From Biostraticola tofi (GTDB lineage Bacteria > Pseudomonadota > Gammaproteobacteria > Enterobacterales > Enterobacteriaceae), in the NCBI RefSeq assembly GCF_004343195.1, contig NZ_SMCR01000006.1, forward strand, positions 62,001 to 126,000: a stretch of DNA of 64,000 bases, in the 5' to 3' direction. Positions within the stretch are counted from its first letter, which is position 1; every line of letters begins with the position of its first letter. The notes below the pieces were generated by a model. The model did not search any database, was not told the origin of the DNA, and saw only the letters and a list, made by a program, of their open reading frames with translations. Below, one piece after another: positions 56,103 to 64,000 of the stretch. A program made the translations under genes and the position numbers.

Positions 56103-56921
56103 ATGTCAAAAAAAACGTTTTTGCATCGGTTCGCCACCCTGTCGCTGGCCGCGGTGTGCCTCAGCACCCCATTAATCAGCCAGGCCGCCACGCCAGCATT
56201 GGTCAGCACGTCAAACCTGACCTATGGGGTGGCCGCTACTTTTATGCCGTTTGAATTTACCCGTGACGGCAAACTGACTGGCTTTGACATCGATCTTATC
56301 AATGCGGTGGCGGCGAAACTGTCCCTCACACCCCAGCCGATGCAGATGGAGTTCAAAGGCCTGATCCCGGCCCTGCAGGGCAAACGCCTGGATATCATTA
56401 ACTCGGCGATGTACATCAACCCTGCCCGCGCCGAACAAGTGGACTTTGTTCCCTATCTTAAAATCGGCAGCCGGGTGGTGGTCGCCAAAGGCAATCCAGA
56501 AAACATTACCGGCCGGGACTTGTCGTTATGCGGCAAAAATATTGCCGTCACCCTCGGTGGTATTGAAGAGAGCCAGGCCCGGGCGGATAACCAAAAATGT
56601 CTGCAGGCCAATAAGCCGGCGGTCAATGTCATGACCTTCCCGGCGGCAACCGATTCTGCCGTGGCGGTAGCCCAGCGACGCGCTGACGCAGAGTTTCTGT
56701 CTACGCCCGGCGCGGTGGCGTTGCTGAATGAGAAAGGCGATACCTTTGAGGCGACAGGCGATGAATTCGAAGCCGACACCCACATCGGCTTTGCCCTGCG
56801 CAAAGGCGATAGCCAGATGAAAAGCCTCATTGAGTCCGGCCTTTCCCAGGTGGTGGCCGATGGAACCTACCAAAAGCTGATTGCCAAATGGCAGTTCCCG
56901 GCGTCGGTCGCCATGTTCTGA
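56103..56921 (+). CDS. Polar amino acid-type ABC substrate-binding protein
   Basis: This 272-residue periplasmic protein of SBP_bac_3 family has a signal peptide (to about residue 29, SQA). The mature part shows LTYGVAATFMPFEFTRDGKLTGFDIDLINAVAAKL, KGLIPALQGKRLDIINSAMYI and the C-terminal GTYQKLIAKW. Members bind amino acids, opines or small zwitterions such as ectoine. It heads an operon with a permease, ATPase and four catabolic enzymes. Confidence 0.92.
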   Translation: MSKKTFLHRFATLSLAAVCLSTPLISQAATPALVSTSNLTYGVAATFMPFEFTRDGKLTGFDIDLINAVAAKLSLTPQPMQMEFKGLIPALQGKRLDIINSAMYINPARAEQVDFVPYLKIGSRVVVAKGNPENITGRDLSLCGKNIAVTLGGIEESQARADNQKCLQANKPAVNVMTFPAATDSAVAVAQRRADAEFLSTPGAVALLNEKGDTFEATGDEFEADTHIGFALRKGDSQMKSLIESGLSQVVADGTYQKLIAKWQFPASVAMF

Positions 56922-56963
56922 TGTGGCTGTCTATTGGTCAGCCCCTGATGTTGAGGTAACACC

Positions 56964-57680
56964 ATGTCCCTGTTATTAGTTTGGCAATACCTGTTTTCGC
57001 CGGCGTTCTTCCAGGGCGCGTTAATGACGTTGCTGTTAACGGTGTGCTCACTGTTTTTCGGCATTATCACCGGGCTGATTCTGGCCCTGCTGCAGGAATC
57101 CCGTTTCAAGGCCGGCACCGTGCTGGCCTTTGGCTACCTATGGCTGTTTCGCGGTACACCGGTACTGTTTCAAATCATATTTGTCTATAACGTGCTGCCG
57201 ACGTTCGGCCTACGTTTTTCTGCTTTTACCTGTGCGGTGCTGGCGCTGTCGCTTAATGAAGGAGCCTATATGGCGGAGATCCTGCGTTCTGGCCTGCAGG
57301 CGGTCCGTCGTGGCCAGCGTACTGCCGGCATGGCGCTGGGCATGACGCAAAGGCAGATCATGCAAAAAATAGTGCTGCCCCAGGCGGCAAGGATCGTGCT
57401 GCCGCCGATGGGTAATCAGATGATCTCGATGCTTAAGTCCAGCGCCCTGGTATCGGTCATCGCGGTACAAGAGTTGCTGCTCATCGCCAACCAGACCGCC
57501 AGCGCCAGCTTCCGCTATTTCGAAGCGCTATGCGCCGCCGGTATCTACTATCTGGTGCTGACGTCGATATTTATGGTCGGTCAGGCATGGCTTGAGCGCT
57601 CGCTGGATCCGAAAAAGCGCAGAAAACCGGCCTTATCACTGACCGAACGGCTGCAGCAAAGCAGTGCCGCCCCCCATTGA
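56964..57680 (+). CDS. Polar amino acid-type ABC permease
   Basis: This 238-residue HisM/GlnP-type permease has about five membrane segments, the LWLFRGTPVLFQIIFVYNVLP and RSGLQAVRRGQRTAGMALGM segments, and the EAA loop ending at LPQAARIVLPPMGNQMISM. It is a single permease, so the transporter would be a homodimer. It lies between the binding protein and ATPase. Confidence 0.92.
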   Translation: MSLLLVWQYLFSPAFFQGALMTLLLTVCSLFFGIITGLILALLQESRFKAGTVLAFGYLWLFRGTPVLFQIIFVYNVLPTFGLRFSAFTCAVLALSLNEGAYMAEILRSGLQAVRRGQRTAGMALGMTQRQIMQKIVLPQAARIVLPPMGNQMISMLKSSALVSVIAVQELLLIANQTASASFRYFEALCAAGIYYLVLTSIFMVGQAWLERSLDPKKRRKPALSLTERLQQSSAAPH

Positions 57681-57690
57681 GGAACAGAAA

Positions 57691-58434
57691 ATGAAACCTG
57701 CCCAGCCAGTGCTGGAAATTATCGGCATCGAGAAACACTTCGGCAACCAGCACGTATTGAAAAACTGCTCTCTGAACGTGGCCGAAGGAGAAACGGTCGT
57801 GCTTATCGGCCCGTCCGGTTCCGGCAAGTCAACGCTGCTGCGCTGCGTCAATCTGCTGGAGCCCATCGAGGGCGGCGCTATATTCTTTCGTAATCAGGAT
57901 ATTACTCATCAAAGTATCGAGCCGCACAAACTTCGCCAGGACATCGGCATGGTGTTCCAGAACTTTGAGCTGTTCTCACACCTGACCGCTGCAGAAAACA
58001 TCATGCTGGCGCCGATGACGGTGCTCGGGGTCAGCCGCCAGGATGCCGAGGCGCTGGCGCTGGCGCTATTGGGCAAAGTACGGATTCCGGATAAAGCCGA
58101 TGCTTTTCCAGACGAATTGTCCGGCGGCCAGCAACAGCGGGTGGCGATCGCCCGCGCCTTGGCGATGAAGCCCAGGCTGATGCTGTTTGATGAGCCGACC
58201 TCGGCGCTCGATCCGGAGATGATCCGCGAAGTGCTGGATGTGATGGCCGATCTCAGCGCCGAAGGCATGACCAGTATCGTGGTGACCCATGAAATGGGCT
58301 TCGCCAGGCGGGCCGCCAACCATATCGTGTTTATGGAAAACGGCGAAATCATTGAGCACGCCAGCGGCGAGCATTTTTTCAACGGTGATGTCAGCGAACG
58401 CGCCCAGCGTTTTCTTGACCAGATACTGCACTGA
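57691..58434 (+). CDS. Polar amino acid-type ABC ATPase
   Basis: This 247-residue GlnQ/HisP-type ATPase has Walker A GPSGSGKSTLLRCVNLLE, Q-loop MVFQNFELFSHLTA, signature LSGGQQQRVAIARALAM and Walker B LMLFDEPTSALDPEM. The ATG 57691 has GAGG upstream and follows the permease gene by 10 bases. Normal length for the family. Confidence 0.93.
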   Translation: MKPAQPVLEIIGIEKHFGNQHVLKNCSLNVAEGETVVLIGPSGSGKSTLLRCVNLLEPIEGGAIFFRNQDITHQSIEPHKLRQDIGMVFQNFELFSHLTAAENIMLAPMTVLGVSRQDAEALALALLGKVRIPDKADAFPDELSGGQQQRVAIARALAMKPRLMLFDEPTSALDPEMIREVLDVMADLSAEGMTSIVVTHEMGFARRAANHIVFMENGEIIEHASGEHFFNGDVSERAQRFLDQILH

Positions 58435-58490
58435 CCGGCCCGCCGGCAGATGCCCGTTTTTTCCTATCCAGCGAGTTGCAGGAGTTATTG

Positions 58491-59654
58491 ATGAGTCAGT
58501 CATCACCCGATATCGAGAGAATGAAACGCGACCTGGCCGCCCTGGTCGCTATCAATACCGAAAATCCACCGGGCCGGGAGCGTGAAGCGGCCGAATGCAT
58601 CAGTACGCTTTTACAGGCAGCCGGGTTCAGCCTTTCGCTGAGTGATTATCAGCCCGGGCGGACCAATGTGATTGCGCGCCTGGAGAACGGTCCGGGCCCC
58701 TGTTTTGCCTTTAATACCCATATCGATGTGGTGCCAGCCGGTGAGGGCTGGAGCCAGGATCCTTTTACCCTGACCGAACGCGACGGCCGGCTGTATGGCC
58801 GTGGCGCCTGCGATGCCAAGGGGCCGATGGTAGCGATGATCGAGGCAATGCGCATGCTGGCAAACCAGCGCCACAGCTGGACCGGCACACTAATGGGCAT
58901 ATTTGTCGCCGATGAAGAGGTGGCAAGCTTTGGCGCCAGACACTATGTGGCTGCTGCCCCCGCCGCCATCGATTATGTGGTAATCGGTGAACCAACGTCC
59001 AACACCACTTATTCCGCACACAAAGGCAGCCTGCGGCCGCTGGTCAGGGTTCATGGCGTGACTGCCCATTCCGGCACCCCCGAGCTCGGTGAAAACGCCA
59101 TTCTGCGCGCTGCACAACTGCTGGGCCTGGTGGAACATGAGCATCAGCATCACGTCAGCTGCCGCAGCCACCCGTTGGTCGGCAATGCCAGCCTGACGGT
59201 AACCCGCATCAGCGGCGGCCATGCGGACAACGTATTGCCGGGAGCCTGCGACCTGCTGCTGGATCGCCGCATGGTGCCGGGGGAAGACGAAGCCCGGGTG
59301 AAACAGGAGATTTGCGATCTGCTGGCACTGGCCGAGGCAAAATTTGGCGTTCGCAGTGAGATAGTCAGCTTCAAGCCTACTACCGGCGGCGCCACCGAGA
59401 CGGCCTTTGACGACGCTATCGTACAGGCAGGCGTAGGCGTATGCCGCGCCCGGGGCAATCCCACGCCCGGCCCGCTCGGCTTTCAGGGCGGCTGTGACCT
59501 GGTGCATTTCGCCAGCCTGGGCGCCAAGGGCATTATTCTCGGTCCGGGTTCGCTGTCGGTGGCCCATAAACCGGATGAGTTTATCCCGGTGGATGAATGG
59601 GTTACCGGCAGCCTAATCTATCGCGATGTGGCCCTGGCCATGATGCCGCGTTAA
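58491..59654 (+). CDS. M20-family metallopeptidase/deacylase (ArgE/DapE type)
   Basis: This 387-residue zinc hydrolase of the ArgE/DapE/CPG2 group has metal-site motifs FNTHIDVVPAGEGW, GRGACDAKGPMVAM and VADEEVASFGA. A lid domain (TVRVHGVTAHSGTPELGENA-type, VHGVTAHSGTPELGENAI) follows. The ATG 58491 has AGGAG in front. It probably removes an acyl group from, or cleaves, an N-acyl amino acid or small peptide taken up by the preceding transporter. The exact substrate is unknown. Confidence 0.88.
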   Translation: MSQSSPDIERMKRDLAALVAINTENPPGREREAAECISTLLQAAGFSLSLSDYQPGRTNVIARLENGPGPCFAFNTHIDVVPAGEGWSQDPFTLTERDGRLYGRGACDAKGPMVAMIEAMRMLANQRHSWTGTLMGIFVADEEVASFGARHYVAAAPAAIDYVVIGEPTSNTTYSAHKGSLRPLVRVHGVTAHSGTPELGENAILRAAQLLGLVEHEHQHHVSCRSHPLVGNASLTVTRISGGHADNVLPGACDLLLDRRMVPGEDEARVKQEICDLLALAEAKFGVRSEIVSFKPTTGGATETAFDDAIVQAGVGVCRARGNPTPGPLGFQGGCDLVHFASLGAKGIILGPGSLSVAHKPDEFIPVDEWVTGSLIYRDVALAMMPR

Positions 59655-59664
59655 GGAACAGCCG

Positions 59665-60762
59665 ATGAAAGTCAGTCTCTATCGGGCCAGCCTGCATTAC
59701 CCTCATTTGCAACTGCATACGGCATCGTCCGGCAGTATCGGTGCGTTGGAAGAGCTGTATCTGCAGCTTGACGATGGCCGCTTCCAGGGCCTGGGCGAAG
59801 TTCGGGTCAATATTGCCTATCTGAACGGCTATCAGGCCGCCCTGGTACAGGACAATGTCGTCAAGGCGCTCAGGCAGCTTGACTGGCACCAGCCGCCGGA
59901 CCGCCTGCTGGCAACGCTGCACCAGGCCGGCAGCACCGTCCTGCCACCGACCCGCATGCTTATCGATATTGCCCTGCACGACCTTATCGCCCGCCGCCAG
60001 GGAGTGAGCGTGGCGGCGTTGCTGGGCGCAACGTCGCTCTCGGCGGTAGGCCATAGCACAAATCAGACGCTGTTCTGGTCGCCGCTGCCGCAGATGCTCT
60101 CTCAGGCAACCGACTATGTCGAGCGCGGCTTTACCAGGCTGAAAGTGCGCCTCGGCGTGGCCTCGTTCGCCGAAGATGAACGGCGTATCGCCGCCCTGCG
60201 TCAGCGTTTTGGCCATCACATCAGCCTGTCGGCGGATGCCAATGGCCAGTGGTCTTCGGCCGAGGCGCTGAGCAATCTGCGGCGCCTTGGCCGCTATGAG
60301 CTCAGCTATCTGGAACAACCGATCGCCGATAGCCAGGCCGCGGCTTATCCGGCACTGGCCCGTCTGAGTCCGGTGCCGCTGATGCTGGACGAAAGCATGA
60401 GTAACACTGAGGACTTGGAACGCATTCTGGCCGAGGAAGGCAAACTGATGGCCCATCTGAAGCTGGTAAAAATGGGCGGCATCGCACCGACGCTCGCCGC
60501 CGCCAGACGTCTCTCAGCGGCCGGCATTTCCTTTATGGTAGGCCAGATGAACGAAGGCGCCGCCGCCACAGCCGCCGCGCTACAGGTCGCCTGCGCCGCC
60601 AGACCGGCCTATGCGGAGCTGTATGGCGCCGACGGCCTGGCGGACGACCCGGTCAGCGGGCTTTGCTATCACCAGGGGCTGGTATCCTGCCAGCCGACCT
60701 CTGGCCTGGGGGTCGCATTCAGCCCCGCCCGGGCCGAATTACTCCAGGAGTTCATTCAATGA
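59665..60762 (+). CDS. Enolase-superfamily enzyme (MLE/dipeptide-epimerase-like)
   Basis: This 365-residue protein has the MLE-subgroup barrel. The metal ligands are D191 in SADANGQW, E217 in LEQPI and D242 in LDES. Lysines K266 and K269 occur in HLKLVKMGG. The motif that normally reads KxK is K160-V-R162, so the second, normally catalytic lysine is arginine. That argues against a standard two-base dipeptide epimerase. It starts 10 bp after the M20 gene and its stop overlaps the next gene in ATGA. Reaction unknown; dehydratase, cycloisomerase or an unusual racemase are options. Confidence 0.82.
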   Translation: MKVSLYRASLHYPHLQLHTASSGSIGALEELYLQLDDGRFQGLGEVRVNIAYLNGYQAALVQDNVVKALRQLDWHQPPDRLLATLHQAGSTVLPPTRMLIDIALHDLIARRQGVSVAALLGATSLSAVGHSTNQTLFWSPLPQMLSQATDYVERGFTRLKVRLGVASFAEDERRIAALRQRFGHHISLSADANGQWSSAEALSNLRRLGRYELSYLEQPIADSQAAAYPALARLSPVPLMLDESMSNTEDLERILAEEGKLMAHLKLVKMGGIAPTLAAARRLSAAGISFMVGQMNEGAAATAAALQVACAARPAYAELYGADGLADDPVSGLCYHQGLVSCQPTSGLGVAFSPARAELLQEFIQ

Positions 60763-61961
60763 AACTACAAGCAGCGCCGCCGGCTATGCCGTTACCGGAT
60801 TTAGGTCAGGTCATTCCAGGATCCGAGTCCGCTTTCAGCCAGGCCGAATACCAGCGACGTATGGCCGGCGCACGTCAGTTACTGGTAGGCGCCGGGCTGG
60901 ATCTGATGGTCATTACCAGCCCGGAAAACATTTTTTATCTGACCGGTCAGCAGACACCGGGCTACTACACCTTTCAGGCGCTGGTACTGCCGGTGGAAGG
61001 GGACGCGGTGTTTGTCATCCGACAGCTGGAATATTTCAATTTTATCGCCAATACCTTTATCCGCGACGCCGCTATCTACAGCGATGGCGATAATCCGGTC
61101 GATTTTCTGCTAGCGGTGCTGCAAGCCCGGGGCTGGAGCCAGCGCCGCATCGGCATCGATAAACGCGGCTGGTTTTTACCGATTGCGGTCTATGAAGCGC
61201 TGCAATCCACCCTGGGTACGCTTTATGACGCCGCCGGGGTGATTGAGCAACTGCGCGCCGTCAAGTCCGCTGCGGAACTGGAAAAAATGGCCCATGCCGC
61301 ACGCTATGTCGACGCCGGCATGCTGGCCGGGCGTGCGGCGATCGCCGCCGGCGCCAGCGAAAATGACTTGGTGGCGGCCATGATGGGCGCCGCCATCGCC
61401 GCCGGTTCTGAATATATGGGCATGGATCCGCTGGTATCGACCGGACCACGCACCGGGGTGCCCCACGGCACCTGGCGGCGGCGTACCCTGCTGGCGGGCG
61501 ACCCGATTTTTCTGGAAATGGCCGCCACCCATGACCGCTATCACGCCGCGCTGATGCGATCGGCGTGGCTGGGCAAACCGCCGGCAGCCGCCCTGGCAAT
61601 GGAAAAAACCTGCCAGGAAGCGCTGCAGGCCGCCCTGGACGCCATCCGTCCCGGTGCCACCTGCGAAGCCCCGCACCTGGCTTGCCAGGCGGTCATTGAC
61701 CGGGCGGGCTACAGCGATAATTTCCGCAAGCGTACCGGCTATTCGATTGGCGTTTCGTTCGCACCTGACTGGGGCGAAGGCGCCATTCTCAGCCTTTATA
61801 GCGGTATCACCACCGAACTCCAGCCGGGCATGACCTTTCATATCCCGCCGGCGCTGCGAATTTATGGCGAGTTTACCGTCGGCGTCAGCGAAACCATTGT
61901 CGTCACTGACACCGGCTATCGGATCCTCGGCGCTGTGCCGCGTCCGCTTTATCAGCTTTGA
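60759..61961 (+). CDS. M24-family hydrolase, ectoine hydrolase (DoeA)-like
   Basis: This 400-residue pita-bread-fold protein has the creatinase N-terminal domain (DLMVITSPENIFYLTGQQTP) and a C-terminal M24 domain. The C-terminal pattern RTGYSIGVSFAPDWGEG, LQPGMTFHIPPAL and the PRPLYQL end closely resemble DoeA ectoine hydrolases rather than true metal-dependent prolidases. The usual DxD metal ligands appear not to be conserved. The ATG 60759 overlaps the enolase-like gene stop. A hydrolytic ring- or amide-opening step on the imported compound is plausible; ectoine itself is not proven. Confidence 0.75.
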   Translation: MKLQAAPPAMPLPDLGQVIPGSESAFSQAEYQRRMAGARQLLVGAGLDLMVITSPENIFYLTGQQTPGYYTFQALVLPVEGDAVFVIRQLEYFNFIANTFIRDAAIYSDGDNPVDFLLAVLQARGWSQRRIGIDKRGWFLPIAVYEALQSTLGTLYDAAGVIEQLRAVKSAAELEKMAHAARYVDAGMLAGRAAIAAGASENDLVAAMMGAAIAAGSEYMGMDPLVSTGPRTGVPHGTWRRRTLLAGDPIFLEMAATHDRYHAALMRSAWLGKPPAAALAMEKTCQEALQAALDAIRPGATCEAPHLACQAVIDRAGYSDNFRKRTGYSIGVSFAPDWGEGAILSLYSGITTELQPGMTFHIPPALRIYGEFTVGVSETIVVTDTGYRILGAVPRPLYQL

Positions 61962-62013
61962 CATCGTGGCCCGCCATCTGACGGGCGCCTTTAATGAAAC
62001 AGGAAACCAATGC

Positions 62014-62934
62014 ATGAAAGACATCAGTGAAAGTCAGGCGCGTCTGAAAGGTATTTTTAATATTACCGTGACACCGTTTACCCGCGCCGGCGAATTCGAT
62101 TATGCCGGTCTGGCCCGAAATATCGAGCGGGTGATCGGACTGGGTTATGACGGCATTCTGATTGGCGGCACCTATGGTGAATTCCCGGCGATGACCGCCA
62201 CAGAACGCGCTCAGATGTTTCGCCAGGTAATGGAGGTGGTCGGCGATCGCGTGCCGGTGATGCTGTGCAGCGCCGGCTCCGATGCCCGCGTGGTCAGGGA
62301 ACTGACTGAGCTGGCCGGTTCGCTCGGCGGATTGCCGATGGTGACGCCGCCGTTTGTATCGGAAGTGACCGATGCGCAGATTGTCAGTTTCTTCAGGCAG
62401 ATGGCCCCGCTGTCCCGCACCGGTATCCTGGTCTATAACGCCCCGGGCATCGGTATTACCCTGCCGCCGGTGGTGCTGGAACAGCTGGCCGATATTCCCG
62501 GTGTGGTCGGCATAAAACAGGGCGATCTGAACCCGACCGCCATCGATCAGCTAGCCCATCGCCTGGGCGGTCGGCTGCGTTTGTTCTGCGCCTCTGACCT
62601 GGCGTTCCTTGGGCCGATGATGTGCGGCTTTGATGGGATCAGCACCACTAACAGCGGCGCCCTGCCCGAGCTGATTCTGGCCACTTATCGGGCGCTGGAA
62701 CAGGGTGATGCGGCCACCGCCCGCGATTTGCACCGGCTGTGGTATCCCTACCGGGCGCTGGCTCGCCGACTGGGGCAACCGCAGTTAGTCAAGGCGGCAA
62801 TGAACCTGCGCGGCTTTGACGGGCAGCATGTCCGGCCACCGCTGAGTGATCTGAATGCAGAAGAGGTGTCGCTGATTGAAGCCGAGCTGCACCGTTTGGC
62901 AAGCGACAAACGCAGCGGAGTAACGCTTGCCTGA
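62014..62934 (+). CDS. DHDPS/NAL-family lyase
   Basis: This 306-residue class I aldolase-fold protein of the dihydrodipicolinate synthase family has the Schiff-base lysine K168 in GVVGIKQGD and the tyrosine Y141 in LVYNAPG. The substrate segment near GGTYGEFPAMTATE replaces the usual GTTGE. Family reactions include aldol condensation or cleavage with pyruvate and deamination or decarboxylation of sugar or amino acids. The ATG 62014 is chosen; the frame extends upstream over the M24 gene end. It is the last gene of the operon that starts with the amino acid ABC transporter. Confidence 0.85.
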   Translation: MKDISESQARLKGIFNITVTPFTRAGEFDYAGLARNIERVIGLGYDGILIGGTYGEFPAMTATERAQMFRQVMEVVGDRVPVMLCSAGSDARVVRELTELAGSLGGLPMVTPPFVSEVTDAQIVSFFRQMAPLSRTGILVYNAPGIGITLPPVVLEQLADIPGVVGIKQGDLNPTAIDQLAHRLGGRLRLFCASDLAFLGPMMCGFDGISTTNSGALPELILATYRALEQGDAATARDLHRLWYPYRALARRLGQPQLVKAAMNLRGFDGQHVRPPLSDLNAEEVSLIEAELHRLASDKRSGVTLA

Positions 62935-63009
62935 CAAACGGCCGGCTCATGACAAACCGGCTGTTGCTTATTTGCAACGCCGGTTTGTCAGCGGCCAGTC
63001 GGCGTTGAA

Positions 63010-64000
63010 TCACCCCCGTCCTGCTGCTGGCTGGCGGTAGTCCTGGGCTGCACTGATCAGCGCCAGCAACAACGGATGGGCCTTGCCACTGGCCGAAGAG
63101 AGTTCCGGGTGTCCCTGAGCACCCATATAAAACCGGTGAGACTGACATTCGATTATATCGGCAATGGTGCCGCTGGTATCGGTGCCGCTAATGATCAGGC
63201 CATGCTGGCCCAGCCCCTCCTTAAGCGACGGCGCAAGCTGATAGCGATGATTATAACGCAGCGTGCAGCGGGGTCCCATTAGCCTGGCGGCCAGCGTGCC
63301 TGGCCGGGTCAGCATCAGGTCGTCGCCCAGGCGATGGTGCGGATGGCCTGGCGTTTCGGCCAGTGGCACAAAGGTTTTTATCGCCGCCAGCGGGTCGGAT
63401 TCGGCCAAATTGGCCTGGGTGGAACCCAGCATTCGCTGACACAGGGCAGTGGTCATGGTTTGCATGCCCAGGCACAGGCCAAGGGTCGGGATATTGTGGC
63501 GCAGGCCATAGCGGGCGGCGCTTATCTGGCCGCGCACATTTTCCATTGCCGCACCGCCCGGCAGCAACAGGCCATCAACGCCGGCCAGCTGTGCCTCAGC
63601 CTGTTGCTCAAGCGCCAGAGGATCGGCAAATACCACCTCAACCGGGATTGCCAGCTGGTCAGAGGCATCCCCCAACGCGGCCAGGGTCGCCGGATAGGCA
63701 GAGAACTGATGGTCTCTGGCACCTATCAGCGCAATGCGCAGCGGCAACCCGGCAGGCACTGATTCCGGGGTATTGATCCAGCGCCCGAACCGGTCCCGTC
63801 GCCAGTAGCCCAGTGAAACGTCAGTCTGCTGACCGCGGCTAAAGGCCAATCCTTGGCGGGTATCCCTGATGGTCAGCAGTTGGTAATCAATCCGCTGTGC
63901 CTTGGCCATTGAGATAAGCTGGTCAAGGGTGTTACCGGAATGGGCTGCCAGCACGACGACCCGAAAACCGGTAGCCGCATCGGCCAGCAGGGTCTTCAGG
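63010..64000 (-). CDS. CTP-synthase-like class I glutamine amidotransferase (5' end beyond window)
   Basis: This protein of at least 329 residues continues past the window edge: the frame is open to base 64000. The C-terminal part resembles the PyrG glutaminase domain, with LLLPGGAAMENVRGQI, the nucleophile cysteine in LGLCLGMQ, YNHRYQLAP and QGHPELSSA. The N-terminal synthetase domain of PyrG is not seen; a different Rossmann-like region (VVVLAAHSGNTLDQLI) precedes. It is convergent with the catabolic operon. It may be a gamma-glutamyl hydrolase or amidotransferase; function unassigned. Confidence 0.72.
   Translation of the reverse strand, partial: LKTLLADAATGFRVVVLAAHSGNTLDQLISMAKAQRIDYQLLTIRDTRQGLAFSRGQQTDVSLGYWRRDRFGRWINTPESVPAGLPLRIALIGARDHQFSAYPATLAALGDASDQLAIPVEVVFADPLALEQQAEAQLAGVDGLLLPGGAAMENVRGQISAARYGLRHNIPTLGLCLGMQTMTTALCQRMLGSTQANLAESDPLAAIKTFVPLAETPGHPHHRLGDDLMLTRPGTLAARLMGPRCTLRYNHRYQLAPSLKEGLGQHGLIISGTDTSGTIADIIECQSHRFYMGAQGHPELSSASGKAHPLLLALISAAQDYRQPAAGRG

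Noticed and set aside
61864-62013. N-terminal extension of the DHDPS-family protein
   Set aside because: It overlaps the end of the M24 gene in another frame; ATG 62014 begins immediately before the conserved barrel start.

Overview
The window reads as a chromosomal segment of a GC-rich member of the Enterobacterales. The evidence is a complete enterobactin cluster in the entCEBAH order, an lldPRD operon, a D-arabinitol (dal) locus and an L-talarate/galactarate dehydratase, all closely resembling the enterobacterial proteins. Genus cannot be fixed from the sequence; a plant-, soil- or insect-associated Pectobacteriaceae/Sodalis-like lineage would fit but is inference. No rRNA, tRNA, CRISPR or prophage was seen.

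Layout. 0-5.3 kb: RIO-type kinase, then a LacI regulator divergent from a talarate/galactarate dehydratase with a perfect palindromic operator between them, and a convergent semialdehyde dehydrogenase. 5.4-6.4 kb: decayed ABC transporter remnant (frameshifted permease). 6.7-9.7 kb: LysR regulator divergent from peroxiredoxin-GST-GST, abutting at 9.74 kb the tail of a transposon ATPase gene and its repeat-rich right end (to about 10.25 kb). 10.35-12.07 kb: three-lipoprotein operon (CsgG-like, DUF4810, DUF799). 12.5-13.6 kb: luciferase-like monooxygenase. 13.7-21.4 kb: D-arabinitol catabolism (ribose-type ABC transporter, xylulokinase, D-arabinitol dehydrogenase, divergent SorC-type regulator). 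21.4-32.8 kb: TetR regulator and the Fur-box-preceded enterobactin units mbtH-entF-entS and entCEBAH; siderophore uptake genes (fepA/fepBCDG), fes and entD are not in the window. 33-42.2 kb: alkB, S9 peptidase, MipA, a response regulator/AraC/histidine kinase unit, an IroE/Fes-like esterase, an old-yellow-enzyme oxidoreductase with divergent ArsR regulator. 42.6-48 kb: CycA-type permease and the lldPRD operon with two LldR-type operators. 48-64 kb: two ABC uptake systems (peptide-type with two paralogous binding proteins; polar-amino-acid type) around a GntR regulator, followed by a catabolic operon of M20 deacylase, enolase-superfamily enzyme, DoeA-like M24 hydrolase and DHDPS-family lyase, then a CTP-synthase-like glutamine amidotransferase cut by the window end.

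How it works together. Most of the window is accessory nutrient-acquisition metabolism: sugar acids, sugar alcohols, lactate, D-amino acids, peptides and iron. Each pathway carries its own local regulator and usually a visible palindromic operator. The 56.1-62.9 kb operon is the best candidate for an undescribed pathway: its parts resemble ectoine-type and cyclic-amino-acid catabolism but do not match a known complete set, and its enolase-superfamily member has arginine where the family normally has a catalytic lysine.

A second unexplained theme is short-unit tandem repeats at gene 3' ends (8-bp units at about 1.02 and 3.8 kb, 30-bp at 27.65 kb, 28-bp at 32.78 and 42.27 kb). At least two arrays start inside the coding end of the upstream gene.
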